This document shows, piece after piece, positions 33,438-49,221 of a stretch of DNA of 64,000 nucleotides. The first letter of the stretch is position 1. Every line of letters begins with the position of its first letter. Position numbers and translations under genes: made by a program. The notes beneath the pieces are model-generated. The model was given only the letters and a program-made list of their open reading frames with translations, did no database searches and was not told where the DNA came from. Source of the stretch: Wolfiporia cocos (Eukaryota; Basidiomycota; Agaricomycetes; Polyporales; Phaeolaceae); the NCBI GenBank assembly GCA_029448655.1, contig JACCLO010000003.1:1860001-1924000 (forward strand), in the 5' to 3' direction.

Positions 33438-35420
33438 ATGTCTTCTCAAGCCTCTTCAGGACCTGGCGGAAGAGTCAGAGCTTGTCTAAGATGCCGGTAA
33501 GAGATCTTCAGTATCACATAATTACTTGTATAACAATGCAAAAATTTCTACAGTCGCAAGAAGATCGTACGTCCACTACGTTGCCACGGTAATACGAGTC
33601 GTCGCTGAACCTAACTCGTAGAAGTGCGATGGCTCGCGCCCCGTATGCAGGGAGTGTCTGCGATCCCAAGCGCAGTCAGACTGCATATACGCAGACGGCC
33701 CACAGCTTGCCGCCTTGGAAAATTTAGAGCAACAGATTACTCTGCTAGAAGCTCGCATAGCGGATATCGAAGGCTCAGGTTCATTCTCGATCCCCTTGCA
33801 CGACCCATATCAGCAATACCGTCAAATGCAAGCACAGCAGTCTACCGCACAGTCCGCTCACCAGAGGCGTCATTTCCCTCCGCAGACGTTACAGACGCTG
33901 TAAGTCTAAGTCGTATTAAGGCCGTGGTCTCAATCTGAATATGTACAGGACGAGGGAATTTTCCCAACGCGCTCCCGAGATGGGGTTTTTCTTGCATGTT
34001 CCACGGTTCTTACAGCGCATCACCAACACTCCTCCAGCAGGACACCCTCATGATATCCTGGTCCTCCTGAGCGCGATCTATCTTTTAGGTGCTCACGTTT
34101 CTAGCGATCCTCAACTTCAGGCATTGCAGCCGGAGTTCCTCTCACGCGCTTTGGAATCGTTACCTCTGGCCTTGATAAACTCACACTCCACTGCTGCGAT
34201 CTATGCTCTTCAAGCAGAAATCTTATTAGCGTACTATCTCTTTGCAAACAACCGCAGACTCGAGGGCATTGTTCACGCCAACGCCGCAGGAACGATTGCA
34301 TTGGCATGCCGGCTGCACGTTCAGCACAGCTCGCGCAATGTGGACACTATACGACTTTCTCACGGAACACAGTACAGTTTAAGTTCACCTTCCGACAGCA
34401 TTGAGGCTGGGGAGAGAATCAATGCGTTTTGGGCCGCATTCGCCATGGACAAAAGCTGGTCTGCGACGCTAGGATTCCGCTCAGTATTCCCTGATGAAGA
34501 GACAAATGACACGCATATAGACACTCCGTGGCCGTTGGATATCTCTTCTTACGGGGGACGGGTATGTTCTTGTGTTATTGGATCAATGAATGTTATTAAT
34601 ACTGTGCGTCGCCAGGCTGTGTCTACAAGCCTCAACACTGTTCGCACGTTTTTGCGCGATCCCTGGGATTCCGCGATGGGCCAGAGCATCCTCGCATTGC
34701 AGTCCCAGGCTGCTGCTCTCCTGCAGAATTCTACGAAATTAGCGGCAGAGTATGCACAAGGAAGTAAGTCTTCGCATTCTCATGGTGTACAATCACTGAG
34801 GAGACTAAAGATCAAGGCATAGCTCCTTCCAACTTCGAACAAGCGGAAGCTGCGATAGATGGGTATGTTCAGAGACTGCCTCGCATAGGGCGAATAAATC
34901 GTACACAGCAAAATGTTGTGCGGAGATTGCTAGTCATTCACGTCCTTTGCCATTGTGCAATGATCAACTTACTCAGACCGTTGAGCCAACCCCACAACAT
35001 GCAGAGGAGTTTGACAGCGGCGAAGTCCGCCATCACCGCCTTGCGCGAGGCTCAGGCGGATACCATACGTCACGTCGATCCTATAATGGGGGTCAGTCCG
35101 CACTTTGGAAACAGCATGGGATTACTCATGCGCCGATCATATAGATGTTATTGACTATCGTTACTGACTGCCTACGACGGAGCACCAATTTTGCCGAGGT
35201 CAGAAGCGAAGCTTCTACCCCGAGTTCTGCCCACCAATCCAGAAATCCAGCTGCGGAGGCACTGGAGTATGTGCTGTCCGTCCTGGAAGCCTGGGGACGT
35301 ACCTCTTCCTTGATCGGTGCGTGCACTTTGTACCGTATGCTCATACTTGCTCACTGATGTTTTTCAATCGCTTCAGGGCAGCAGCGCCTCGCTCTGGTTC
35401 AGTCACTTGCCCAGCGTTGA
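33438..35420 (+). CDS. Zn2Cys6 binuclear-cluster transcription factor
   Basis: The DNA-binding cluster lies at residues about 15-50: ACLRC, RRKKIKCDG, RPVCREC and a sixth Cys in SDCIYAD, matching CxxC-x6-CxxxxxxC-xxC...C. It is encoded by three exons, with a 13-nt microexon (33554-33566) between them supplying the basic RRKKI link. A short coiled coil follows (LENLEQQITLLEARIADIEG), then a Gln-rich linker. The rest resembles the fungal-specific middle homology region: FLQRITNTPPAGHPHDILVL, HANAAGTIALACRLHVQH, and WAAFAMDKSWSATLGFRSVF, where the family has its short DxxxS motif. The last exon reads LALVQSLAQR and TGA at 35418-35420. About eight introns; roughly 540 residues. The target genes cannot be deduced. 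Confidence 0.88.
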
Positions 35421-36281
35421 TGATGAACAGTCGTGCTGGCACCGAGTCCAGAGTCGTTTCTATTTTCTCTATATTGTGGTGTACATAGCGTAATTACATT
35501 ATAACTTGACATCTCCACTGTTTGTCGGTGCACCATACCTTTCCGCGGCTGACATACGCTCCAGTAATTACTCGCTTCGAGTGCAGCACCTGGGGATGGT
35601 ATAACTAGCCGGTGAGCGTGCCTTCAACGTTCAACATTCAACGCTAAATTTGACTACGGCTTGCAATGCAAAGCAAGGAGCCAACATTCACGGAAAGACA
35701 ACAACTATTGTTCATTGCATGAGACGACATGAACTAATGACATAGGTTCTCCAGTATAGAGGTAGCGAGATGAAAAATGTATGGCGATCATAAACCATGA
35801 AGAATCCACGATGGAATCCCCACTTCTCAAAGTCGCCCACTCAACTGCTGATTAGACAGGAGAATGTGGATGGATCTTGGCGCGTCACCAGAACCGGTGC
35901 AGAGTGGAGGTAATAGGTATCTACCCGGGCAGAAAGACGCCATTGTAAGATCGGACCATGAAAAATGAAAGAAAAGATAGTATATGCACAGTAGAGGCCC
36001 TCGATATGTTCAGAAAGCGTAGGATCCTTTTGTTCTTGTTCTCGGGACGGAGGCACACAGAGCTACCGATGCAGAAACTTCATAGTGAGAAAAAGTGCGT
36101 TGTTGCGATTTGTTTGGCGAGTAAATAGCTGGCGAGTATACATATGCAAATAACACAAAACACAAACACCGCTGCCAATATGGAAGGCAGATTATGCGAT
36201 TCGGACAATAGCTCGCTGCAGGTGTTTGGACATTGAACTCTCAAGCCCTTTCGAGTCTTCGATGCTGGTCCATTTACAAGC
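35421..36281. other. Intergenic between the transcription factor and TEL1, no gene seen
   Basis: AT-rich spacer with short frames only. It should contain the transcription factor's 3' UTR and the TEL1 promoter; no ACGCGT box was seen here. Confidence 0.5.
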
Positions 36282-39200
36282 ATGTCCGAAGGCATTACAA
36301 TGAAGTATGTGCTGACGCTATTAAACAGTGAAACCGTCAGAGAGCGCTCTGAAGGTTTGGCCACGATCCGCAATGTCTTCTCCAACCCCCGCGCCGTATT
36401 GGACTTCGATGCAAAAGGCGACGGCAAAGTCTGGACTCCCCTCTTCCAGGCTTTGTTTAGTGCCCTTCTAAAAGAGAAGTCTGTCTACCTCAAGCGAGGC
36501 TCTGGGGGTAGTACTGCTGTCTTGAACAGACTGAGCGACACAGCGTCGATCGTCCGGTGGCTTATAGAGCGTTGCGTTCACAGGTTGAGTGGCCAAGCGT
36601 TAAGACCAATATATGTGCATCTGCTGCAGACAATGGTCCACGAAGCCAAACTCTTTGCTCCCGTGGCTCCTGATTATGTGAAGGCGATCAGATGCATCTT
36701 GGAATGGACGCCACACATGGAGCACTTAGGGGACAGGCAATGGGTGCAGATCTTGGAGCGTGGGTTTAACGTAGTCCTTCGGGACCCTCTCAGGGCTACC
36801 ATGGAAGACGCAGTAGATGACGATGACGAGGGTGGTGCCTCAAGCATGCCATCAAGGGGAGCACTGCAAAAGTCAGATTCAGACGAAAATGAAGACGACG
36901 CCGATTCTCGCATGGCGTTTACGCCTAATCCCGCACATTCAAGTAAGCGTAGGCGTCGTACCTCACGCGAGGCACCCCGACATAATCTCCCCGCCGCTAG
37001 TCTTGTATTGCGCACGCAATCCGTCAATCTGGAGCAGATTGAGTTCATGTCCATCATCAAATTATTGCTACAGTCTCCCTCTGCGCCACTATTATCGCCA
37101 GGCTACAGATATCTCCCTTCCTCCGTCCTCAACCGACTCGCTAGATTCCTTCAGATGTATCCCGGTGATTCATCCTTACATCACGATTATCTGCATGCAC
37201 TCTCAGCCGCACTCTCGCATCTTGCCTTGAATAAGTGTCGCGTTGTAGCTCAATTTGCTCGTGACTCGTGGGATGGTTTGGTGGGCCTATGGGGCACAAA
37301 GAATCAGCGGATGAAGCAAGATCTCGTGGTCATCTTGCGAATGCTATTCCCCTATCTGACGGAAGCGCATTTGGAGGAAATCGGGTTTCAAGACGCTGAT
37401 TATGGAATTGGCGTAGCGAGACTCTGGAAACTGCTCGACTGCGAAGCTGAAAGTCGGTGGGGAATAAAAGGTCTCTCGCTTGATTCGTTAAGGCTTCAGG
37501 TACTGCAGACGTGTAATGACGATGCCCACACTTCGACCGGCGCATTTGTGGCGAATACTTTCCAACATGGGTGGCATTTTGATGCCAATCAGGCGTTGGC
37601 TTGGGCTGTCCTCGAATTGTACGCAGATTGCACCGAGAAGGTTTGAGTCATACATATGTGTCGTCGCTCGTCAGAATGCTGATGACGCCCTACAAAACAG
37701 ATATATCATGTCGTGGAGACCTCTCTGCCAGACACTTCTCGTACCACGGGCAAACGCATCAAGCTGGAGAACCCAATCACATCTTTGCTCTACTCTACCA
37801 GAACGCAGATGGAGTCTAGCATTCGATGCTACCACCTCCAGAAGTTGCTATTCATTGTTGACAGGCATTGGTCTATATTGCACGACAATCTGAAGCAAGA
37901 GCTTATATCTACTCTACTTCAGTACATATCCGTCGAGGATGGTAACACTCAATGCTGGGCATTTTTATGTCTTGCCTCCGTAGCACACGCGATCAGCACA
38001 CTTTCATTGTCATCTGCATCAACGTCCTCAGATCAGGGAGCTGTCACTGCTACTTGGGACCCTATATGGACGCATGCAATCCGCCGCATCAGTGTCCCTG
38101 CAGTCTGTCGAGCGGCTAGTCATGCTGCCTCAGTGCTTTTACGACACGCCAAGGTGTTGCTATCATCTCAGCGCGTTCACGCCGAGATTGAATCATTAGC
38201 GAAGGATTTGGATGTTCAAGGCCCTACATTCCCATACGATTCAGTATGCTCCTTCCTTGCCCTGTCCTTACAAGTGGCGAGCCATGATGTCCGACTGTAT
38301 CGTTTACAGCTGGAGGAGAAGGCTCTAACTTGGCTCGTGGACAATTGGAGAGCCGAACATAGCAGAAGGTCAAGAATGCCTACGCATACACTTTCGGATT
38401 TGCTTATGCTTCTCGAGGGCATCTGTGCTCTGACGAGGAGAAGTGATCTCGTCTGCGGCATGCAATTACCAGACTGCCCTGTTGTCGATGCATCTATCGA
38501 GTATCGTCGTACAACAGTCATCCGAGATTATCTTCTGCGCGCGCGATTGCCTTCTTTCAACCATAACACCGTCGACCCCAGTGTCACATTACCCTTAAGT
38601 TCCGACAATTTCCACACTCAAGACGAGACGCCACGTATAATACCCCTGAACCTATACGACTTGGAACAGCCTGGAGGTCGAGAACGTAGGGTCTCTTCCT
38701 TCCTCACCAAAATAATGGAGAATTCGCCATTCGAAAGGGAAGATAACCTCAAGCAAATGACAGCTGAGACCTGTCGCTCTCTCCTCGACCTGGCCTTTAC
38801 GGCTCTTGCCTTCGAAGCTTTGCTAGTTATGAATGGCACACGGCCCACTCGCCGTGTAATCCAGGCTGCATGCAAACTTGTCAATTCCGTTTCGCCGCTC
38901 CTCATCGACCGCCGTTGGACAATAGAAGAGAGAGCACTCATTCTGGCCGGGCTCCAGCCATTGTTACTCCAAGGTGAAGAGCTTGACGACGGCGATCCCG
39001 CATGGGACGCATGGGTGATGCCAGACGAAGGTGCTGGGATCCGGCAGGAGGTCTTGAGTGACCTGAGAGCCATGTACCACAGAACAAAAGTGCAGCGATC
39101 TACAGATAGTCGCGCCGTACAACGGATAATATTGCAGAGTACCGATGTGAGTGGCCGCCGCTGTCTAACGACGAACATCACCGTCTGACGCTGGTCACCG

Positions 39201-42200
39201 GATATCAGGTTCAGGACACGTTCAGTGGATTGTTGTTCAACTTGCGCGAATTGCTGACCACGGCGGCCAATGATGCTTCCCGTCGTACCGACGAATTCGG
39301 GATTCCTCAGAATTCCGATGTGCTGGCGGACCGGCCTTCAATCAAGATATGTATTCTCTCACTTGCGTTGATTCCTATCCTGCAGTCTCCATCGGCAGAG
39401 CTACCAAGAGACAAGTCTTTGACATCTCTTGTCATCAACAGTCGACCGAGATCATTCTTCTTCGTTGCAGGGGCATACCTCGACGTCGTTCAGCGAGGAT
39501 TTCTGAAAATGAACAGCTCCGATCTCAAGGGATTTTTAGACAAACTCGATAATCTACTACGCGAATACTACTACAACAAAAGTGCACAGTTTACTCTTTT
39601 CGTCATCCACTTCTTAAATTCCACCATCGAGATTTGGTTGCAGTCAGACATTGCTATCGGCCTTGTCGGGGACCGAATACGAGGGATGTGGAACTGGCTG
39701 TGCGACTTACTCGATGGCAGGGATCAGAGGATGCGGTGGTGGAGAATACGAGATTGTGTCGTCCGATTTCTCGACTCCTACATGTCGCGGGACCCTTTAC
39801 AGAAGATGTGGACCATCCCGCAGGCAACGGACGACGCGGAGAACCGCATGAATGAACTCAACGATCAGGAGGACAGTGACCATCAATCAGATGATGGAGA
39901 TCGTTGCCTTCCCGACAATGTGTTGCCGACCATGGTTGCAGACGAGGATATACGGGTCCGTTTTCGTGCCGCCATCGCGAATGCACGCCTGATATCTGTG
40001 GCGCGTCGATCGGGGCATGACCAGTCACGAATTTACGTCGAAGCGCACAAGCACCTTACGACCACACTCGAGAAGTATGTTCAGTTTGCACCATTCAGTA
40101 TTATACGACTACTGATACGGTCATAGCTACGAGGACATGTTGACCCGATTCCTCTGCCTTGGCAACGTCATGATTGTTAGCTCTTCTCTAAGGCGCGGAC
40201 CGTACTGGCATTTATTGGAAGCATGTCTTTTCACGTCCATGTATGCAAGACATGTGGAACACGTGCTGACGGGTGTGTCGGAACGATTGGGCCTGGCAGA
40301 TTTCTCTCGATTGTTTGAATCATATGCATCACAGCTAGCCTACTCTATTCGACAAGTGGAACGCGATTTTCTACAGTTTCCACCGCAGCTTCTAGGCTAT
40401 CAGGACAGGAAACGTTGCGCTCAAGCCGTCTTTCGAGCGTTCACTCCCACGAATCTCATCGCTCCGGGGTCACCAGCTACGATGGAACACGGCCAGCATC
40501 TCTTCGAACGGCATTGCCGGGCGATGCATATCCCAAGTTCGGATGGCATCCTTCAGTGCTTTGCGGATGTAGTGGCGTATCATATTGTCAACTGGGTGGA
40601 CGCGCACCCGGATGATTTCCGAAATGCGTCGCAGGATATCGAGAGGCTGTGGACGTCCATTAGAAACACGGAGACAACGCACGATTTCCAAACCACACTC
40701 GCGCAAAACGCAGACAGGGTCGTTGCAGCGATCCTACGCACTCTCAGAGATCAGGATATCTCTCCAAGCGGGCCGATTCACGACGGATTCCGGATGGTGT
40801 GTCTAGGGGTTGACGTAGTGCAGGCATTCGAAAGTCTATGCAAGTACAGAGCGCTGGACCACTTTGTGTCCCACGAGCCGAACCTGCCCTGCTATGGTAC
40901 AATCACTGTCATCCGGTCGTTGAGATGGCTCCGGGAGCAGGTACCAGAATCGGACGGACCGGCGACAACCTACAATGTCTTGCAGCAAATGTTTGCAGAC
41001 ATAGAACGATCCTCCTTTGTCAACGAGCAACTCCGACTGCTGAATGGTGTGTGCGTTTGGGTAGCTACTCATCACGAGCATTTCAAGGATCATACTCTCC
41101 TTCGCGTCCTCATAAATGCTGCTGCTACAATGCTGAGGCAGTCAGATATGGCGCGTGCCGCACAGTCAGTCCTGGAATGGGGATTTACAAGCTATCTTCA
41201 AAGCTCTGAGAGTAACAACCGCCTTCTTGACATCCTGATCAGGGTCAGTAGTTTGGCCAACAGCTATGCCTCCAATCCCAACGATGCTGTCGTATCTCAA
41301 ATGGGCTGCGACCTCATGCATTGGCTGAATTCTCAGGCTTTGAATCTTTGTCAAAACACCGTCTTGAAAGTACAAGTTGTCAAAGCATTAGCCGCTTGGC
41401 CTCAGGATCTACCGGATAGATTGCAGACGATGCGCGATGCGGTTACTGTTCAAGACCTATCTACTATCTTGAGCGATCCGACGGTGATTGCCAATAAATT
41501 CCGGCTCGCGCGCAGCCTATGCGATGTCGCGACGAAGTCCGCTGGACCCACCGATGTGCCTTTCATGCAATCAAACTTTTGGCGGTTGAAGGAATGCATA
41601 TCATCGGAGACACGACTCCTTGACGATGACATTGACTCCTTTGCTACTTTGCTGATTCGCCATGGCGGCGATCTTCATAACTATGGAGGTCTGGGCATGC
41701 AGACAAACCCCCATGGACTCCAGGCCTATCATCGCCGTGCCTCGCGGAGCGCTACTCCAGACGGCATAGATCCTGCACATCGCGCTATTATCACCACACT
41801 ATTAGCAAAACTCGACGGGACATCAGCGGCGCAGATTTTGGTCGCATACCAAACTCTGCGCTCCCTGTTGTCAGTTCTCAATCTAGACGTCCCAACTTCG
41901 CGGGAGTTGTTCCACGACTATCGCACAGATCTCCGCTATCTGCAGGCATACCCCACCAAGTGCCCTAATAGAGAGCCTGTCGATCTTGCTCGGGAACTTG
42001 AGGCTGCTCACTATCTGGATCTCTCAAGGGATTATTCGTCGTGGATTTCGCAATTTTCGACCTTACTATGCGACTCATTAATCGCAGACGACCTGTCTTA
42101 CGCCCCTCTTGTCTCCATGCTTGGAGCAGACCTCGACTTCACCGAGCAAATTCTCCCTATATTGACACACGCTGTCCTTAAGCACGAGCGATCTCGCTCT

Positions 42201-45200
42201 AAACAGAAGAGCGAACTTCCCTATCGCCAAGCTTTGTCGACCTATTTTGAATCGGTCTTATCTTGCGCACGGACTAGCTTGCCATGTATTCGTGCCATCG
42301 TTGGGGTTTTTCTGCACCTCCGCTGGTTCAAGCCCATCAACCTTGCTGACGCCCTTGCATACGACAGCTGGTTAACGCCGAACTACATTCTCTTGAGTGA
42401 GAATGCAGTAAAATGCGGAGCATACACCACCGCGTTATTGTTTCTCGAACTTGCTGCCGAATACAGTCAGAACGCATCTGAGACTGCTTCCGTTACTGAG
42501 CAAATTCTGTTTGACATATATAGCCACATAGACGAACCAGATGGCTTTTATGGAATCAGAACAACAGATCTTCGCCGCTTTCTGGTCGAACGACTCCATC
42601 ATGAGAAGCAATGGGACACTGCGTTTCGTGTCCATGGAGCCGCACTCGAAGCACGCTCTCAAAATATCGCCGATGTTCAAGGAATGGCGCAATCGCTACA
42701 GTCTTTTGGATTTCACCAGCTTGCCAAGACCTCGTTGGGACACGCTTCCGCTGAGTCAGCAGGTGATAACGCCGCGAGCTCGATGATTTACAACCTAGGG
42801 TGGCGAACGTCAACATGGGACATCCCAGAGCAAACGCAGGAACGGAACTGCGACATGTCGCTATATTCCGCTCTTCGAGCAATCCACCGCGAACGCGAAC
42901 CGCACACGATTGATACGATTATACGCTCAAGCCTTGTCGAGGAACTGAAGCAGCTGAATGAACTTGGGAACGAAAACCTTACCGAAATCCGAGAAATTGC
43001 TCGAAGCATGATGTGCCTTAGACAAATCAAGCATTGGAGAAGCGAAGAGATACAGTCGATGTTACGTTCTAATTCACCCGACTGGGATAAATGGATGGTA
43101 CTTGCGCATATCGACCCGGATCTTGAGTAAGCTATTCTTTTCCTTCTACAAAGATGAATTCTACTGATTGGTCTCGAGTTTCGACGACTGTGAGGCGATA
43201 ATGGCTACTCGTATATCACTCATCAGAGCTAGAAGGCATAGAGAGCAACGCGAAGCAATTGGCGACATGGTGACTCCGCTCTGTCAAACTCTCATTAACA
43301 TCGAGCAAGCGTGCCTCATTTCCCTTTCAGAAGCAGCACGATATGCATGTCGACCTCAAATTGCACTGAACGCTGTGGCCCAGGCTCAGGCGCTGGAAAA
43401 ACAACCATCGTTCACGGTCTTTCAAGAATTCTCGAATGTCCTATGGATCATGAATGAGCCGAAGCTTGCCGTGCAGTCACTGCAGAATCTGTTGTCAAAA
43501 CCTAATGCGGCAGCAGTCGAGAATGAGCTGAGCAGAGCGGCGATTCTTGCTCGCCTGGTGACGCCAACCTTCACGGTTATTGGGTTATTATTCACATTGG
43601 TCTTAGGGATCCTGGTCATCCGAAGCATCCTTGGAGAAACCAGATGACATCGCAACACGTTATTTCGATCCTGCGATCGCAATACTGAAATCGTCAAAAA
43701 CACCCGTGGTCGATCAAGCCGCCATATATCATCAGTATGCGATTTTTGCAGAACGTCAGTATCATACGATTGTGAACTCTGCCGATGGTTTGAGATGGAG
43801 GCTCTACGTCGACCGCAAGACTGAGGAGATCTCTCAGCGTAGGGGTCAATTGCGTAGAACACAAATGAATACGCGGGAATATGTAGAGCTGGAGAAGGAC
43901 CTCAAGAAAGCGCATAAGGTGCTAGAACAAGACAAGATTCACTTCAAAGAACACAACGATGCTCGCAACAACTTCCTCGCTCTGGCCATCGAGATGTATT
44001 CATGGTGCCTGCATTCCTCGGATACCTTCGATGATGATTCCATCATACGATTGTGCTCCTTATGGCTAGCGAATTTCGACAGGGCAGACGCAAATGTGGA
44101 CTTCAGTGCAGCATTAAATCGGGTACCTTCACATAAATTTGTGTTCCTCGCTCACCAGCTCTCAGCTCGGATGTCCAAGATTCAGTCATCTCAGCCTCAC
44201 AAAGACCAGAACTTATTGCAGAACTTACTTACACGGATGTGCCGAGAACATCCTTTCCACAGCTTATATCAGGTCTTTTGCTTGGCGTCCGAACAATCTG
44301 TGGCGCATGCTTCGAACTCGAGGAGACAATCGGATCGCATGGAATCACAGACTGCCCAAGCCGAACGTACCGCCGCAGCGGTTGAACTGTTCGCCAAGCT
44401 TCGTGCGGACCCCTCATGTCAAGAGCGAGTGCAAGCTGTAGAGCGAGTATGTAGGGCGTGCCTGGAATGGGCCAAGTATCCTCTGAAAAAGACCCCGTTG
44501 AGCAATGGAGGCGCTATACCGACCAGCCAGTCCATACGGAAGCTCTCCAATGTGCCAGTTCCTGTCAGTACAGCGCGGATGCCTGTGGATCCAAGCATGC
44601 AATACAAGAATTGCATATGGATCAGCCGCTATGAAGAGTCCTTCATCACTGCAGGTGGCGTCAATCTACCTAAAATCACGACCTGTATTGGCAGCGATGG
44701 CAACCGATATAAACAGTTGGCCAGTGGTTTGCTAATTTTTAGGCGATGTCCATATTGACTCCCTGAGTTTAGTTCAAAGGAGAGGGTGGCGACGATCTGA
44801 GGCAAGACGCTGTCATGGAACAGGTGTTTGATCTGGTCAATGTGATGCTGCGTGTCGATCGTGAAACCAAAAAACGAAATCTCAAGATCCGGGGCTACAA
44901 GGTTATACCGCTGGCATCGCAAGCTGGGCTGCTGGAGTTTGTACAGAACACAACGGCTCTCGCGAAGTGGCTCGACAAAGCACACAAAGTGTTTGTGATC
45001 TAACTTCTCTAGCGCACACATGCTCATATCGAGCTTAGCTACTGCAATGTGGACTCAAATAGCGTGCATAAGCGCTTGAAAACGAAGCAGACAGAGCTCA
45101 ACTTTGATCGTGCTCGCGTCACGGAGGAATTCCTTCAGCTCCGCCAGACGCTCAAGCCGGTGATGCGACATTATTTCACCGAGCGGCACAAAGACCCCAC

Positions 45201-45986
45201 GTCCTGGTTTGCAATGCGGCTCAACTACGCACGTAGTGCTGCAACAACATCCATTGTCGGCCATATCTTGGGGCTTGGAGACAGACACACGTCGAATATC
45301 TTGCTGGACAACAGCACCGGTGAGCTGGTGCATATCGACCTCGGCATTGCATTCGAGCAGGTGAGTCAATTTTGTTTCGCCAGCATACAGGGCTAACTGG
45401 ATTTGTGTAGGGCAAGCTACTCCCACAGCCAGAACGCGTGCCATTCCGTCTGACGGCAGACGTAGTCGACGGCCTGGGCATGTCCGGCACTCAAGGCGTG
45501 TTCCAACGATGCGCAGAAGAGACCCTGCGGGTCTTGCGAACGCAGTCGGAGGTCATTCTGACTATTCTAGAAGTGTTCAAATACGACCCACTGCACTCAT
45601 GGTACGTCTCTAGATACTGCAGGCAGTACTGTGTGCTGACGGATTTGCATAGGGCAATGAGCGAACTGAAACTCAAAAAGGTGCAACAGTCCAAGGATCA
45701 ACCTCCAGCTGAGGCTACCGCGCAGATGACTGCAGCGCTCCGCAATGTAATCGGGATTGACATGACCAGCGGGACCGCCTACGAGGCAGCAGATCGCGCT
45801 TTGTCCACCGTCAAGCGCAAGCTCGACACGAAGCTCAGCGTTGAATACACTGTGAATGAGCTGATCGCGGAGGCAACAGATCCCGGCAACCTCAGCTTGA
45901 TGTACCCAGGTGAGAAGCCCAGCCCTTACAACAACGCTACAACGCATTACTGATCGCGACCATCAGGATGGGCACCGTTGTTATGA
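36282..45986 (+). CDS. TEL1: TEL1/ATM-type phosphatidylinositol-3-kinase-like checkpoint kinase
   Basis: Tel1/ATM is recruited by the MRN complex to double-strand breaks and telomeres and phosphorylates SQ/TQ sites. The first exon carries a TAN-like motif (YVLTLLNSETVRERSEGLAT). About 2,300 residues of helical repeats follow over long exons (the largest 40137-43130). The FAT-region exon contains KTEEISQRRGQLRRTQ. The kinase domain shows EGGDDLRQDAVMEQVFDLVN, RNLKIRGYKVIPLASQ, the catalytic loop GHILGLGDRHTSNILLD and the metal-binding HIDLGIAFEQGKLLP. VPFRLTADVVDGLGMSG and GVFQRC point to ATM rather than ATR. The FATC end, LIAEATDPGNLSLMYPG, joins through a last intron to WAPLL and TGA at 45984-45986. 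Around ten introns; about 3,000 residues, as usual. One splice near 44734-44780 needs an AAAG acceptor to keep GEGGDD in frame. Confidence 0.93.
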
Positions 45987-46444
45987 ATGCGTGTGCAGAC
46001 CAGACTCGGACTCTTCCGCACTGATTTTCCAAGTATTCATGTCCCGTTCAACAGCCTGTTTGTATTTTCGAGACACTGTCCATCCACACCAGTTGTACTT
46101 GTAAACGCATAACTTATGGAGAACCTGAAGCACTAGCGCGAGAAGCTTTTCTTCTAAGGCGGATCGCGCAGGGCAGCGCAGGCGGCGGGAAAGAGGTATT
46201 ACTGGTCACGGGTATCCACCACGAGACGTGGGCATAACATGTATGAGTACAGCCGTCAACCGAGCACCAGTACCAACACTGAGCCACACAGCCCACACGC
46301 GGTGGCGCGCTCGTACTATGGAGAACACATGCGGTTGTGCAGAACAGACAGAGGCGAGAGATCCAGAAAGTAGAGTAGATCGATGCATGATATGACATGG
46401 CAGACAGAAAGGCACCGCGAGAGAGAAAATAGGCTTCCTCTGAT
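45987..46444. other. Tail-to-tail spacer between TEL1 and the PAK kinase
   Basis: A 458-bp spacer holding two convergent 3' UTRs. The 119-codon minus-strand frame across its right part has no recognisable features. Confidence 0.55.

Positions 46445-49221
<2,777 letters not shown>

Noticed and set aside
36282..45986. Assignment of the large kinase to ATR/Mec1
   Set aside because: The TAN-like N-terminus, EGGDDLRQDAVMEQVF and the HIDLGIAFEQGKLLP to FATC segment fit ATM/Tel1 better than ATR.
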